Assembly: GCA_965198025.1 (NCBI GenBank)
Contig: OZ240237.1
Coordinates: forward strand, 1,922,001 to 1,986,000
Reading direction: 5' to 3'
DNA from: CAYWWM01 sp965198025
Lineage (GTDB): Bacteria > Acidobacteriota > Terriglobia > 2-12-FULL-54-10
Length of the DNA stretch: 64,000 nucleotides
Below, piece by piece: positions 42,962 through 51,369 of the stretch; position 1 is the stretch's first letter; each line of letters begins with the position of its first letter. Under the pieces are notes generated by a model. It did no database searches. It worked only from the letters and a program-made list of their open reading frames with translations, and had not been told where the DNA came from. A program made the translations under genes and the position numbers.

Positions 42962-43007
42962 ACCATTTTCAGGGTTGGTGTAGCGACAGCCAAGTAGCGA
43001 CAGTGTC
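42962..43007 (+). repeat. MITE-like element, single end
   Basis: ACCATTTTCAGGGTTGGTGT then AGCG is the right end of the 15089 element, and homology continues as CAGCCAAGTA. It lies six bases after the dehydrogenase stop. The remaining 43008-43301 has no supported gene; a minus-strand run of FLRFL-type codons is low complexity. Confidence 0.65.
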
Positions 43008-43301
43008 CCGCTGCCTGCACTGATTCTTCGAGTCCCGAATCGCGGGTCCGCTATCCAAGTCCCGGGGGTGGTTTTTAGGCCACAGCGTGCCGCACTGGTT
43101 CCCTTTGCCGCCGGCCCCACCCATGCACCGTCCGCAAGGCCCGAAACGCCCCTTTTTTTAGTGTTTTTATAGTGAATTTGGTATTCCGAAGGAACGGAAG
43201 GAACCGCAAGAACCGCATCTGCCGAAGGAACCGAAAAGCGCCAGAAACGGCGTTTTTCAGGAAACAGGCAGGAGTCCTTTTCCCTGGATTCCTTACGGCC
43301 T

Positions 43302-43700
43302 TCAGCGCTCGAAATCCATCATCACGCTTGCTCTGCCTTCTTGAACGGCACGCTTGAGGCGGCGCCATAGGATACCCTTGAGCACCTGGCGGAAGGCCGG
43401 CATCAAGCAGAGGAAACCCACGGCGTCGGTGAGGATGCCTGGCGTGATGAGAAGGCCGGCTGCGAGCAGTATGATGACGCCGTCCACAATGGAGCCGGCC
43501 GGAAGCCGTCCAGCAGCCGTTTCTCTTTGCATCTGGCGCAGGATACCCAGCCCCTGCAGACGCGCGAGAAAGGCGCCCAGAGTCCCCGTGGCTACGATCA
43601 GCCCAAACGTCGCCAAGGCGCCGATGTGCCGACCCAGCTCAATGAGTAAAGCCAGTTCGACGGCCGGGACCAGAATAAACAAGAGAAGCAGCCTGCCCAT
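43302..43700 (-). CDS. fxsA: FxsA-family membrane protein
   Basis: The protein has 132 residues with the FxsA pattern: LLLLFILVPAVELALLIELG, TFGLIVATGTLGAFLARLQG, then GVIILLAAGLLITPGILTDA and GFLCLMPAFRQVL. The family has four membrane segments. E. coli FxsA suppresses F-plasmid exclusion of phage T7, and the general role is unclear. It follows the OmpA-like gene on the same strand by 57 bases. Confidence 0.88.
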   Translation of the reverse strand: MGRLLLLFILVPAVELALLIELGRHIGALATFGLIVATGTLGAFLARLQGLGILRQMQRETAAGRLPAGSIVDGVIILLAAGLLITPGILTDAVGFLCLMPAFRQVLKGILWRRLKRAVQEGRASVMMDFER

Positions 43701-43757
43701 ATTCCTAGTGTCTCATGGGCTAAGCTGTCTTGGAACGATCGTGATACTCGTGGGATG

Positions 43758-44612
43758 CTAAGGCGTTCGTTGCGACACTTCGCCCTGGTAGGCGATGACG
43801 GAGTCGATGATCCCGATCTCGACACGGCGGTTCCTGGCTCGCACCTCGGAAGTGGTTCCCTGCACCCGGGGGCTCGTCTTACCGAAGCCTCGGGTGGAGA
43901 TAAGATCCGCCGCGATTCCCGCTTCCACGAGATAGTCCGACACGGATCGGGCGCGGCGCTCCGAAAGCCCCTGGTTGTACTGCTCGGTACCGACATCGTC
44001 GGTGTGGCCGTAAATGTGAAGCCGAAATCCGTAGGCCGTCAGCAACACGCCTGCGATGCGGCTCAATAGCTCCCGGTCGTCGGGTCGAAGGCTCGCCTCG
44101 TCAAAGTCAAAGCGGATGGAGTCGCTGCCCAAGGTCATCACCAGTCCCAGGGGAGTTCTTTGGGTCTCCGCGATCTGGGCCAGGGCCTTACGCAGGCGCT
44201 CGAGCTCGGCTTCTCGCCGCTGCCGGAGCTGCTCCGTCTCGACACGGGCAAGCCGGGCTTGCTCGCCGGCAAGTTGCGCCTCCTGCCGGGCTTCCTGCGC
44301 CACCCGCACGGCTTCCGCCCGGAGCTGGTCCGCCTGCATCCGGGCTTCCTCCGCTTGCATTCTCCCCAAGGCCGCCAGGCGAGCGTTTTCCTCGGCATCG
44401 GTGGCCCGGGCCACGGCCGCGCGCGAAGTCTCAGCTGCTTCGTTGACCTTTGTCGTGGATTCCTCCACCTGTTCTTGAAGGATGGTGATCTCCTGTCGCA
44501 TTTCACCGAGACGGTTCAGCAAGAGGAATCCCAATCCACCCCCAAGAATCAACACCAGCACAGGCGCTACTGCTGCTCGCCAGTTCAACTTCGGACGCTC
44601 GCTCGTGCTCAT
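43758..44612 (-). CDS. OmpA-family protein with N-terminal anchor and coiled coil
   Basis: The protein has 284 residues: a membrane segment at ~14-33 (APVLVLILGGGLGFLLL), a long Ala/Glu/Arg coiled coil (~40-160), then an OmpA C-terminal domain with DSIRFDFDEASLRPDDRELL, LHIYGHTDDVGTEQYN and GFGKTSPRVQGT. The OmpA domain binds peptidoglycan, so the protein probably tethers inner membrane and wall. ATG 44612 has GGAGG upstream. Confidence 0.9.
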   Translation of the reverse strand: MSTSERPKLNWRAAVAPVLVLILGGGLGFLLLNRLGEMRQEITILQEQVEESTTKVNEAAETSRAAVARATDAEENARLAALGRMQAEEARMQADQLRAEAVRVAQEARQEAQLAGEQARLARVETEQLRQRREAELERLRKALAQIAETQRTPLGLVMTLGSDSIRFDFDEASLRPDDRELLSRIAGVLLTAYGFRLHIYGHTDDVGTEQYNQGLSERRARSVSDYLVEAGIAADLISTRGFGKTSPRVQGTTSEVRARNRRVEIGIIDSVIAYQGEVSQRTP

Positions 44613-44718
44613 TTCCTCCAGTGTAGCACATCCGAAAGCTGGATCGGATACTTGGATTCGGGCACGAGAACGATGTTGCTGAGCCCCGGCCCCGATCGCG
44701 CGAACCCTACAAACACGA

Positions 44719-44749
44719 CAAGCGGCATGGCCCACAGCCATGCCGCTTG
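44719..44749. terminator. Hairpin between dehydrogenase and OmpA-like genes
   Basis: CAAGCGGCATGG and CCATGCCGCTTG pair perfectly over a 7-base loop. It lies about 150 bases after the dehydrogenase stop on the minus strand. There is no long T tract, so termination is probable but not certain. Confidence 0.5.
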
Positions 44750-44896
44750 AAAAACCAGTGCTCGCACCGACGATCGACTACGGCAGCCTCAACACGATGT
44801 CATGCGCGCCTCCACGATGAATCTTGCCGTCTCCGCCGTTTCAACCGAGCCTGACACAACAGCGGAACGACCCATGGTCCGAATTGCAACGACGGA

Positions 44897-46600
44897 TCAG
44901 TCACCGAGCGCGAACACCAACAAGACATTGCTGCTGACGGGAGGATTCAGCTCGGGATACAACTGGGCCATGTGCCCGGTTCCGGCCGTGCCGCCGCCGA
45001 CCGCGACAGCGATGTATTGCTTTCCATCGGCGGAATAGGACATCGGGTAGCCGGTGACGGGACCGCTCAAGGGAATCTCCCACAGCACGCTGCCGTTCTC
45101 GGCGTCAAAGGCCCGGAAATAGCGGTGCAGATCGCCGGCGAACACCAGTCCCCCGCCCGTCGTCAGGACCGAGCCCAGGGCCGCCCGCTGGTCATGCGTC
45201 CAAAGAACTTCGCCCGTCGAAGCCGAAACCGCTACGAGCCTGCCTACCATACCGCCGGAGCCCTCCATGTGCACGATCTGGCTATAATCAACGCCGGAGG
45301 CCTCCTGGGTGAGCGGCACGATCTGGAAGATGCTGCACGTATTGCTCACGGGGCCGTAGATGGCATTCATCCCGGGATTGTACGCCTTGGTCTGAAACAG
45401 CTTGCCGCCGCGCATTCCCGGGCACACCATCTGCGTGTCGCCGACTTGTGTCGGGATGATATCTTCATTCATCGCGATGGAGCCGGTGCTCGGATCAATC
45501 TCCCGGTAGAGATTCTGGAAGGGAACGAGTTGGCGATTCCACAGGTAGTCTCCGGTCTCGCGGTCAAACGCCCACAGTATGCCGGGCTTGCCGAGCACGT
45601 AGACGGTTTTGCGCTGAACGCCGTTGATCTCCACCTCGGCGAGGATGGGGTTATCCTGGTGGTCCATGTCGAAATTGTCGCGCGGCTGCATCTGGAAGAA
45701 CCAGCGGATGGCACCGGTGTCGGCATTGAGGGCCAGGATCGAATTCGTATAGAGCAACGAGCCGCTGCCGGTTCCCTTGTGCACTTCCGGGTAGGGATAC
45801 GCGCTCGCAGTGGTCCAGTAAACGGTCTCGAGATCCGGATCGTAGCTTCCCGTGAGCCAGAAGGACGCTTTGCGTCGGCGCTCGAACGGCACACCGCCCC
45901 AGCTGGCCTGGTGCTCGGGGGGATCACCCGGGCCAGCCACCGAGCTGCGCTTCCAGAGTTCCCGGCCCGTCGCCGCGTCGTGGGCGCTCACATAACAGGC
46001 CTGCGGCGACCCCACTCCACAGGTAATGCCGGAAAAGATTTTTCCATCTCCCGCGATCGGACCTGAGGAATAGTTGACGCGCTGCGTGTGGTCTCCGACC
46101 TTGGTCTCCCAAACCAGACTGCCGGTGCCTGCGTCGAGAGCCACCAGGTAGGAATCCTCCGTCGTAAGATAAATCTTGTCCTGATACACAGCCAGGCTGC
46201 GAGTCGTGTCGTTGCCGAGGTCGTCGGGCAGATTGCGGCGATACTCCCAGATCCGCTCGCCAGTGCGCGCGTCGAGAGCCTGGACCACGCCGTTCGTATG
46301 CGGCAGGTACATCACGCCGCGGTAGACGATCGGCTCCTGTTCCTGCGGGCCGGACTCCATGGCCACCGCCCAGGCCAGGCGGAGGTCCCCAACATTCTGC
46401 CGGTTTACCTGATCGAGCGGACTGTAGCCGCTGGCGGTATGGTCCCGCCGCCACCGCAGCCAGTCGCCCGGGGCCGGATTCGCCAACACAGCGTCGGTCA
46501 CCCGAACAAACCCCTCTCCTTGCGCTCCGGCGCGGTCGAGAGCTGCTGTCAGGAACAGGCCAACGATGAGCAGCCATATACTGAATCGTGTGAATGACAT
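44897..46600 (-). CDS. PQQ-dependent alcohol-dehydrogenase-like protein
   Basis: The protein has 567 residues: a signal peptide (FSIWLLIVGLFLTAALDRAGA), then quinoprotein blades beginning DWLRWRRDHTASGYSPLDQV, with ALDARTGERIWEYR, ALDAGTGSLVWETKVGD and AFDRETGDYLWNRQ. FDMDHQDNPILAEV corresponds to the catalytic Asp region and GMRGGKLFQ to the conserved WxxxxYDP-like stretch. Vicinal cysteines (as in methanol dehydrogenase) are not obvious. ATG 46600 has AGGAGG upstream. It starts 60 bases after the amidohydrolase, so both probably share a transcript. Confidence 0.87.
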   Translation of the reverse strand: MSFTRFSIWLLIVGLFLTAALDRAGAQGEGFVRVTDAVLANPAPGDWLRWRRDHTASGYSPLDQVNRQNVGDLRLAWAVAMESGPQEQEPIVYRGVMYLPHTNGVVQALDARTGERIWEYRRNLPDDLGNDTTRSLAVYQDKIYLTTEDSYLVALDAGTGSLVWETKVGDHTQRVNYSSGPIAGDGKIFSGITCGVGSPQACYVSAHDAATGRELWKRSSVAGPGDPPEHQASWGGVPFERRRKASFWLTGSYDPDLETVYWTTASAYPYPEVHKGTGSGSLLYTNSILALNADTGAIRWFFQMQPRDNFDMDHQDNPILAEVEINGVQRKTVYVLGKPGILWAFDRETGDYLWNRQLVPFQNLYREIDPSTGSIAMNEDIIPTQVGDTQMVCPGMRGGKLFQTKAYNPGMNAIYGPVSNTCSIFQIVPLTQEASGVDYSQIVHMEGSGGMVGRLVAVSASTGEVLWTHDQRAALGSVLTTGGGLVFAGDLHRYFRAFDAENGSVLWEIPLSGPVTGYPMSYSADGKQYIAVAVGGGTAGTGHMAQLYPELNPPVSSNVLLVFALGD

Positions 46601-46660
46601 TTGGGATTTCCTCCTGACGTAACTTTGGATATTTTTGCGCGCTTGTCCCGCCAATCTCGC

Positions 46661-48436
46661 TTATTCGTCCAATCCCATCCATTCCGCCCGGATGCGCAGA
46701 GAAACTGAATCGGACTCCCCTCCCTCCGGTGGCGGCGTGTAAACCGAGATGCGTGCGGTCCGGTCGCCGAACACACCTACCATCTGTTCCGGACCGGGCG
46801 CCATGAAGCGATTTGGGGTCGCCCGTGCTACTACCTCTGCAGGAACTTGCGCACGCAGCTTTCTGGGGCTAACGAAGGTGGTGGGAACGGCAATTCCGTT
46901 GACGCGCACGACGGAGTTCCCCACAAACCCAACGCCCTCCACGAGGAGATCAAACGCCGGCGTTCCTTCGTGTACCGTATGCGGACTCAGCGCGCTGACC
47001 TCGGGGACGGGGGTTGCCATTGCGATCTTCCGCGGCGGCCGCGTGAAGCTGAAATAGGCCGGGTCATAGCCCAGCTCGACAAACCTTCCGCCCTTCATCA
47101 CACGCTCGATCTTCTTGGTGTTGACAATCGCATCCAGCGGATTCGCCGTCAGAACCACCAAGTCGGCGAAGCCACCCTCGCGAATGACCCCGATCTCGGG
47201 CTGGACGCCCTTTTTGCCATAAATGATTCCCGCCGACCAGGATGTTGCAGTCTGGAGTGCCTGCATGGGCGTAAGTCCCATTTCCACCAGTATTTCCATT
47301 TCATGGTGCAACCCCAACCCGGGCGTACCGCCGGAGACGGTGTCTGTGCCGGCCTGTATCTTTCCTCCAGCCTGCACGAACCGCTCCAGGAACTCGCCCA
47401 CCAACGCATATCCGCGCCGATATTCGCTTACTTCTTCAGGGGTCACACGGGACAGCAGAACTAAATTTTCATATTTTCCAGAAAAGCTTCTGATTTGGCG
47501 CTGCTTCTGCAACAAAGAATCCGCGATGCTCTCCGGAAAGTACGCCATCAAAAACGGATCACGATAGACCTGGAAGATTTCCTCCTCGTGCCGTTCGGCG
47601 TGCGAACTGAGCGAACCCAGTTCGTACTGCAGCGTCGGATTAATGTAAGCGCCCCGGTCCACTGTTTCGCGGATATATTGCTCCAGGCGCGGCCAATCCC
47701 GTATGAAGCTAGCCCAGTGCAGGTACTTCCCCTTCTGGAAGTCCTCGTGCTCCTGCGGCGACATCCCGGGGATCAGGTATCCCCAGACGTGTTCGACCAC
47801 GTCATGTCCCGCTCGCACCGATGCCGGGGCATCCTCGGTGTGGCCGAACGTCATCAATCCTTCCCGGTGCATCTCTTCCACCGCCCACGGATAGACCTGC
47901 TCCCATCCGTCGTCGTAGGACGGCATGCGGGCAAAATCCGGCCCTTTCTGGAGCCACTCCCGAACCGAGGCGCGGACCTGATCCTGCGTCATGGAGGTCC
48001 GCAACGCAGGTCCTCCCGCTGTATCATAGATCCTCGGACTCCTAGTGCCGCTCTGCCACGAAGCCCTCTTCTTCTCCTGCCAGTCGCCTCCCACCGACAT
48101 CGCAGAGGTGACGCCATGGTTCAGAAAAACTTCGGCCATCCACTCTTCATAGTGGGTGTGGGAGTCAATCAGACCCGGGATGACATACTTCCCAGAAAGG
48201 TCAAGGACAGTGGCGTTCGAGGGAATGGCTGTTTCCGGACCACCGAGCGAGCGGATGCGGTCGCCTTCGATCACTATCACTGTTACGGATCGCGGAGGGC
48301 TTCCTGTTCCGTCGATCACCGTCGCTCCGCGCAATACGACTGGGCCGGTCGGTGGGACCTGTTGCGACCCAAGCGGCGCTGCACCAATGAACAGAGCTAT
48401 GAGGACAAGAACTGCAATTCCTTTTTTGCGGCTCAT
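46661..48436 (-). CDS. Exported amidohydrolase with C-terminal IPT-like domain
   Basis: The protein has 591 residues: a signal peptide, then TVIDGTGSPPRSVTVIVIEG, the metal site GLIDSHTHYEEW, HTEDAPASVRAG and VVEHVWGYLIPG His positions, AGTDTVSGG (catalytic Asp) and IREGGFADLVVLTANPLDAI. The last ~110 residues (VPEVSALSPHTVHEGTPAFD onward) look like an IPT/TIG immunoglobulin domain, an unusual addition for an amidohydrolase and possibly a surface-binding module. ATG 48436 has GGAGGGG upstream. Confidence 0.83.
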   Translation of the reverse strand: MSRKKGIAVLVLIALFIGAAPLGSQQVPPTGPVVLRGATVIDGTGSPPRSVTVIVIEGDRIRSLGGPETAIPSNATVLDLSGKYVIPGLIDSHTHYEEWMAEVFLNHGVTSAMSVGGDWQEKKRASWQSGTRSPRIYDTAGGPALRTSMTQDQVRASVREWLQKGPDFARMPSYDDGWEQVYPWAVEEMHREGLMTFGHTEDAPASVRAGHDVVEHVWGYLIPGMSPQEHEDFQKGKYLHWASFIRDWPRLEQYIRETVDRGAYINPTLQYELGSLSSHAERHEEEIFQVYRDPFLMAYFPESIADSLLQKQRQIRSFSGKYENLVLLSRVTPEEVSEYRRGYALVGEFLERFVQAGGKIQAGTDTVSGGTPGLGLHHEMEILVEMGLTPMQALQTATSWSAGIIYGKKGVQPEIGVIREGGFADLVVLTANPLDAIVNTKKIERVMKGGRFVELGYDPAYFSFTRPPRKIAMATPVPEVSALSPHTVHEGTPAFDLLVEGVGFVGNSVVRVNGIAVPTTFVSPRKLRAQVPAEVVARATPNRFMAPGPEQMVGVFGDRTARISVYTPPPEGGESDSVSLRIRAEWMGLDE

Positions 48437-48490
48437 CGTATTCCCCTCCTTCTTGGGCAATAGTATAACAGTTTCCGGAAAGCTCAGGCA

Positions 48491-49522
48491 TCACGTCGGG
48501 AGCGGCCGCACGGGGGGGGAGCGCAGTCCGAGGGTGAGTACCCGATCGATGAGATCTTCGTACTTGATGTGCGCCGAGAGCGCAGATTCGGCATAGTCCT
48601 CGTATCGCCCCAGATCCGGGTTCGGATTGCATTCGAGCAGGAAAATGCTTCCATCATCGCAAAGACGGAAATCCATGCGCGCATACCCGCAGAACCCTAG
48701 AATCCGGGAAACCCTCTTGCACAGCCTTCGGAGCCGGTCTTCGACGCCTGGCAGGAGGTTTTGGGCGGGACCCGTCTGGACACCGACTTTCGCGCGGTAA
48801 CCCATGTCCCACTTGATTTTCGACGTGGCGATCGGCTTTGCGCCTTCCGGCAAATTCGTGAACAGGACTTCCCAAATCGGGAGGGTTTCGAGACGCCGGT
48901 TGCCGAGCACTCCGACGTAGACCTCCCGGCCGTCGATGTATTGCTCGGCCATGGCGTCCGTGCCAAGACGCGTATGAATGAACTCCACTCGTTCCCTCAG
49001 GCTGTCATCGCTGGTCACGATGGAGGCCTGCGAGATGCCCTCGGAGCCGTGCTCCGTAGTGGACTTGACGATGAGCGGATAGTCGAGGCCTTGGGGGCGC
49101 CGCACCCGCCTCCCCATGGGAAACACCTTGAAGTGAGGCATAGGAATTCGATGGAATGCCAGGAGCTGCTTCGCCAGCGGCTTTTTTGAGGCCAGCAGTA
49201 TGCTCGACGAGCTGCATCCCGTGAAGGGCTGGCGAATCAGCTCGAAGTAGCCAAGCAGGTAAGCAACGTAGAAGTTCTGGCCGAAGAATTCTTCCAGCAA
49301 GTTGAACACGATGTGCGGCTTCCAGTTCGTCAGGCACTCGCGCAAGACGCCCAATTCGGTCACGCCGCCCAGGACCCGAATCTCATGGCCGATATCTTCC
49401 AACGCTTTAATGACGTCGTACTCCGTTTTCCAATCGACCAACCATTTCTGGTCTACCTTGCCGATGTCTTCCGGCATCTGGAATTCCAAGTCGACAAGAA
49501 CCAGCACGCGATATTTCAACAT
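48491..49522 (-). CDS. ATP-grasp ligase (D-Ala-D-Ala-ligase-like)
   Basis: The protein has 343 residues. The N-terminal domain contains LGVLRECLTNWKPHIVFNLL and PFTGCSSSSILLASKKPLAK, the D-Ala-D-Ala ligase pattern. The ATP-grasp core shows PLIVKSTTEHGSEGIS, DGREVYVGVLG and FCGYARMDFRLCDDGSIFLL, ending ECNPNPDLG (Mg/ATP ligands Asp, Glu, Asn). It is not the housekeeping Ddl by sequence feel, and its partner is the Zn-peptidase 55 bases upstream. A carboxylate-amine ligase acting on a peptide is likely; the substrate is unknown. Confidence 0.78.
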   Translation of the reverse strand: MLKYRVLVLVDLEFQMPEDIGKVDQKWLVDWKTEYDVIKALEDIGHEIRVLGGVTELGVLRECLTNWKPHIVFNLLEEFFGQNFYVAYLLGYFELIRQPFTGCSSSSILLASKKPLAKQLLAFHRIPMPHFKVFPMGRRVRRPQGLDYPLIVKSTTEHGSEGISQASIVTSDDSLRERVEFIHTRLGTDAMAEQYIDGREVYVGVLGNRRLETLPIWEVLFTNLPEGAKPIATSKIKWDMGYRAKVGVQTGPAQNLLPGVEDRLRRLCKRVSRILGFCGYARMDFRLCDDGSIFLLECNPNPDLGRYEDYAESALSAHIKYEDLIDRVLTLGLRSPPVRPLPT

Positions 49523-49577
49523 TCACCTCGGACTATGCTCAGATTTTCCAAAGACGGCTGCAATGGTTTCCGCGCGA

Positions 49578-50630
49578 TCACACCGCAAAATTATGCCGCT
49601 TGCTGTGCAGGTAGTTCATGGTTTGCATCGTCAGCAGGATGGCAGCTTCCAGCTTGATCTCCTTCTCAGGACGCGTTACGCGCAACCGGAGCTCGCGTGA
49701 GCGCTGGATCATGTCCTTCAGAACCAGGTTGATGGTGTATGCGTATTGCCCGGTCCAGGAGGCGATTCGCCGGGGCAGCTCCGGTCCCAGGCGGCGCAGG
49801 AACTGCGAGGCCGGAGGGTATTTTCGCCGGAAGTTCCCGGCAGGCGGAAACAGCAGCCTGAGATCGCGGTCGTAAGTATCCGGGTAATCGGAGCCATACC
49901 GCTCCTGTTTCTTGCGATAGTATTCACGGAGGCTTTGCTTCAGCTCCCGGAGCGGCTCCACGGCAGCGCCGGGCCTGACGAGAGGAGCCTTTCCGGCGAC
50001 TTCATCCATCAGCCTATCCACGTATTCGAGTTTCTTGAGCGCCGGCCAATCCTTGTAGCGTTTCTGCCACTGCGAGCCGGGTTGCAGCCACACCGCGAAG
50101 GTTTCCGCGAAATCCTCCACCGGGTGACTCTGCGCATACCACCAGTCCAGGTGCAGAACGAACCGCCGACTAACTGGCCGGGGAGTGTAGAAGTCGGGAT
50201 ACGGCTTCGAAGAGTTGCCAAACATTCCCTGCCAGCGCTTTCTCCGATTGAGCCGGTAGGCGACTTCATAGGCGTGTCCCGCTTCGTGCCGAAGCAACCG
50301 CATGCACCACAGACGTGTTCCGCCCTCCACATCGTTCATCAGGCGTGCTTCGAGTTTCTTCAGGCGCGGATGGGCAAGGTAAAAGGGGATGGCGACTCCC
50401 GGGACGGCCTGCGGAGAAAACCAGTCGCTCGAAAGCCAGCAGGGAGGGCGGAGGCGCAGGCCACGCTCCTCCAGTTCTTCATACAGTTGCTGGATCCGCG
50501 GGACGAGATCGCTCTTCTCAATCGTCAGGTTGAGATCGCAGAAGCGCAAGTCCAGAAGTTCGTCATCGGACAGGTGAACCCATTTCGGCTCGCGCCGGCG
50601 GCTCCGTTGTCTGGTCTTGCGCGCAGGCAT
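49578..50630 (-). CDS. Putative zinc-binding metallopeptidase
   Basis: The protein has 350 residues from ATG 50630. A basic N-terminus (ARKTRQRSRRR) leads to a helical region. The active site is RLLRHEAGHAYEVAY (HExxH with His115, Glu116, His119), with a further candidate ligand in HPVEDFAETFAVWLQ, an arrangement like the PF15887-type peptidases. No signal peptide is seen, so it acts in the cytosol. Pairing with an ATP-grasp ligase suggests one cleaves and the other ligates the same class of peptide. Confidence 0.72.
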   Translation of the reverse strand: MPARKTRQRSRRREPKWVHLSDDELLDLRFCDLNLTIEKSDLVPRIQQLYEELEERGLRLRPPCWLSSDWFSPQAVPGVAIPFYLAHPRLKKLEARLMNDVEGGTRLWCMRLLRHEAGHAYEVAYRLNRRKRWQGMFGNSSKPYPDFYTPRPVSRRFVLHLDWWYAQSHPVEDFAETFAVWLQPGSQWQKRYKDWPALKKLEYVDRLMDEVAGKAPLVRPGAAVEPLRELKQSLREYYRKKQERYGSDYPDTYDRDLRLLFPPAGNFRRKYPPASQFLRRLGPELPRRIASWTGQYAYTINLVLKDMIQRSRELRLRVTRPEKEIKLEAAILLTMQTMNYLHSKRHNFAV

Positions 50631-50886
50631 AGAATTACTTCCACTTCCTGAGGCGCATCGCTGCGCCGTTCCCGCCGAGAAGGCCTGTGGCTCTAGGATT
50701 GTAGTGCAATGAATCGGACGAATCAAAATGCCCTGCATCCCGGGCATTGTGGTTCCTACCCTGGCTACGACTGGGGGACAACCCAGTCCAGTGACCCTGA
50801 GAGACCCACACTTTGCCTGTCGTGTACAACGGCGGGATTGTATGTATACTTCTTACGCGGCGAATCACCGCTCAGGAGCAGAGTCC

Positions 50887-51369
50887 ATGCGGATCGTTCT
50901 GGGGTCCGACCATGCCGGATTCCAGCTGAAAGAGGAGATCGCGGCCTACCTGCGGGAGCATGACTGCGCCGTCCTCGACGTCGGCACGAATGGACTGGAA
51001 CCGGTGGATTACCCTGATTTCGCAGAGGCGGTCGGGGTACCAGTAGTCGAAGGGAAAGGCGACCGGGGAATCGTGATTTGCGGGAGCGGCATCGGGGCCT
51101 CGGTCGCGGCCAACAAGATTCCCGGAATCCGGGCCGGCGTGTGCCATGACACCTATTCCGCGCACCAGGGCGTGGAGCACGACGATATGAACGTGTTGGT
51201 CATGGGATCGCGCGTGATCGGGCCGGCGCTGGCACAGGAAATAGTGAAGGTATTCCTGGAGGCAGAATTTTCCCATGCCGAGCGGCACAAGAGGCGTCTC
51301 GAGAAAATCCGCGCGCTCGAAGCCAAACACGCCAAATCTCCCGAAGTTTCCCGGAGGACCACCGGATGA
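50887..51369 (+). CDS. rpiB: Ribose-5-phosphate isomerase B
   Basis: The protein has 160 residues: IVLGSDHAGFQLKEEIAAYL, YPDFAEAV, ICGSGIGASVAANK (catalytic Cys) and GVCHDTYSAHQGVEHDDMN (catalytic His and phosphate site). It interconverts ribose-5-phosphate and ribulose-5-phosphate in the pentose phosphate pathway. AGGAG lies seven bases before ATG 50887. Its stop overlaps the next start (ATGA), coupling it to transaldolase/isomerase. Confidence 0.95.
   Translation: MRIVLGSDHAGFQLKEEIAAYLREHDCAVLDVGTNGLEPVDYPDFAEAVGVPVVEGKGDRGIVICGSGIGASVAANKIPGIRAGVCHDTYSAHQGVEHDDMNVLVMGSRVIGPALAQEIVKVFLEAEFSHAERHKRRLEKIRALEAKHAKSPEVSRRTTG

Noticed and set aside
43075..43368. Minus-strand frame with FLRQMRFLRFLPFLRN repeats
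   Set aside because: Composition follows a short GGAACCG-type sequence repeat and it overlaps the end of fxsA; not a gene.
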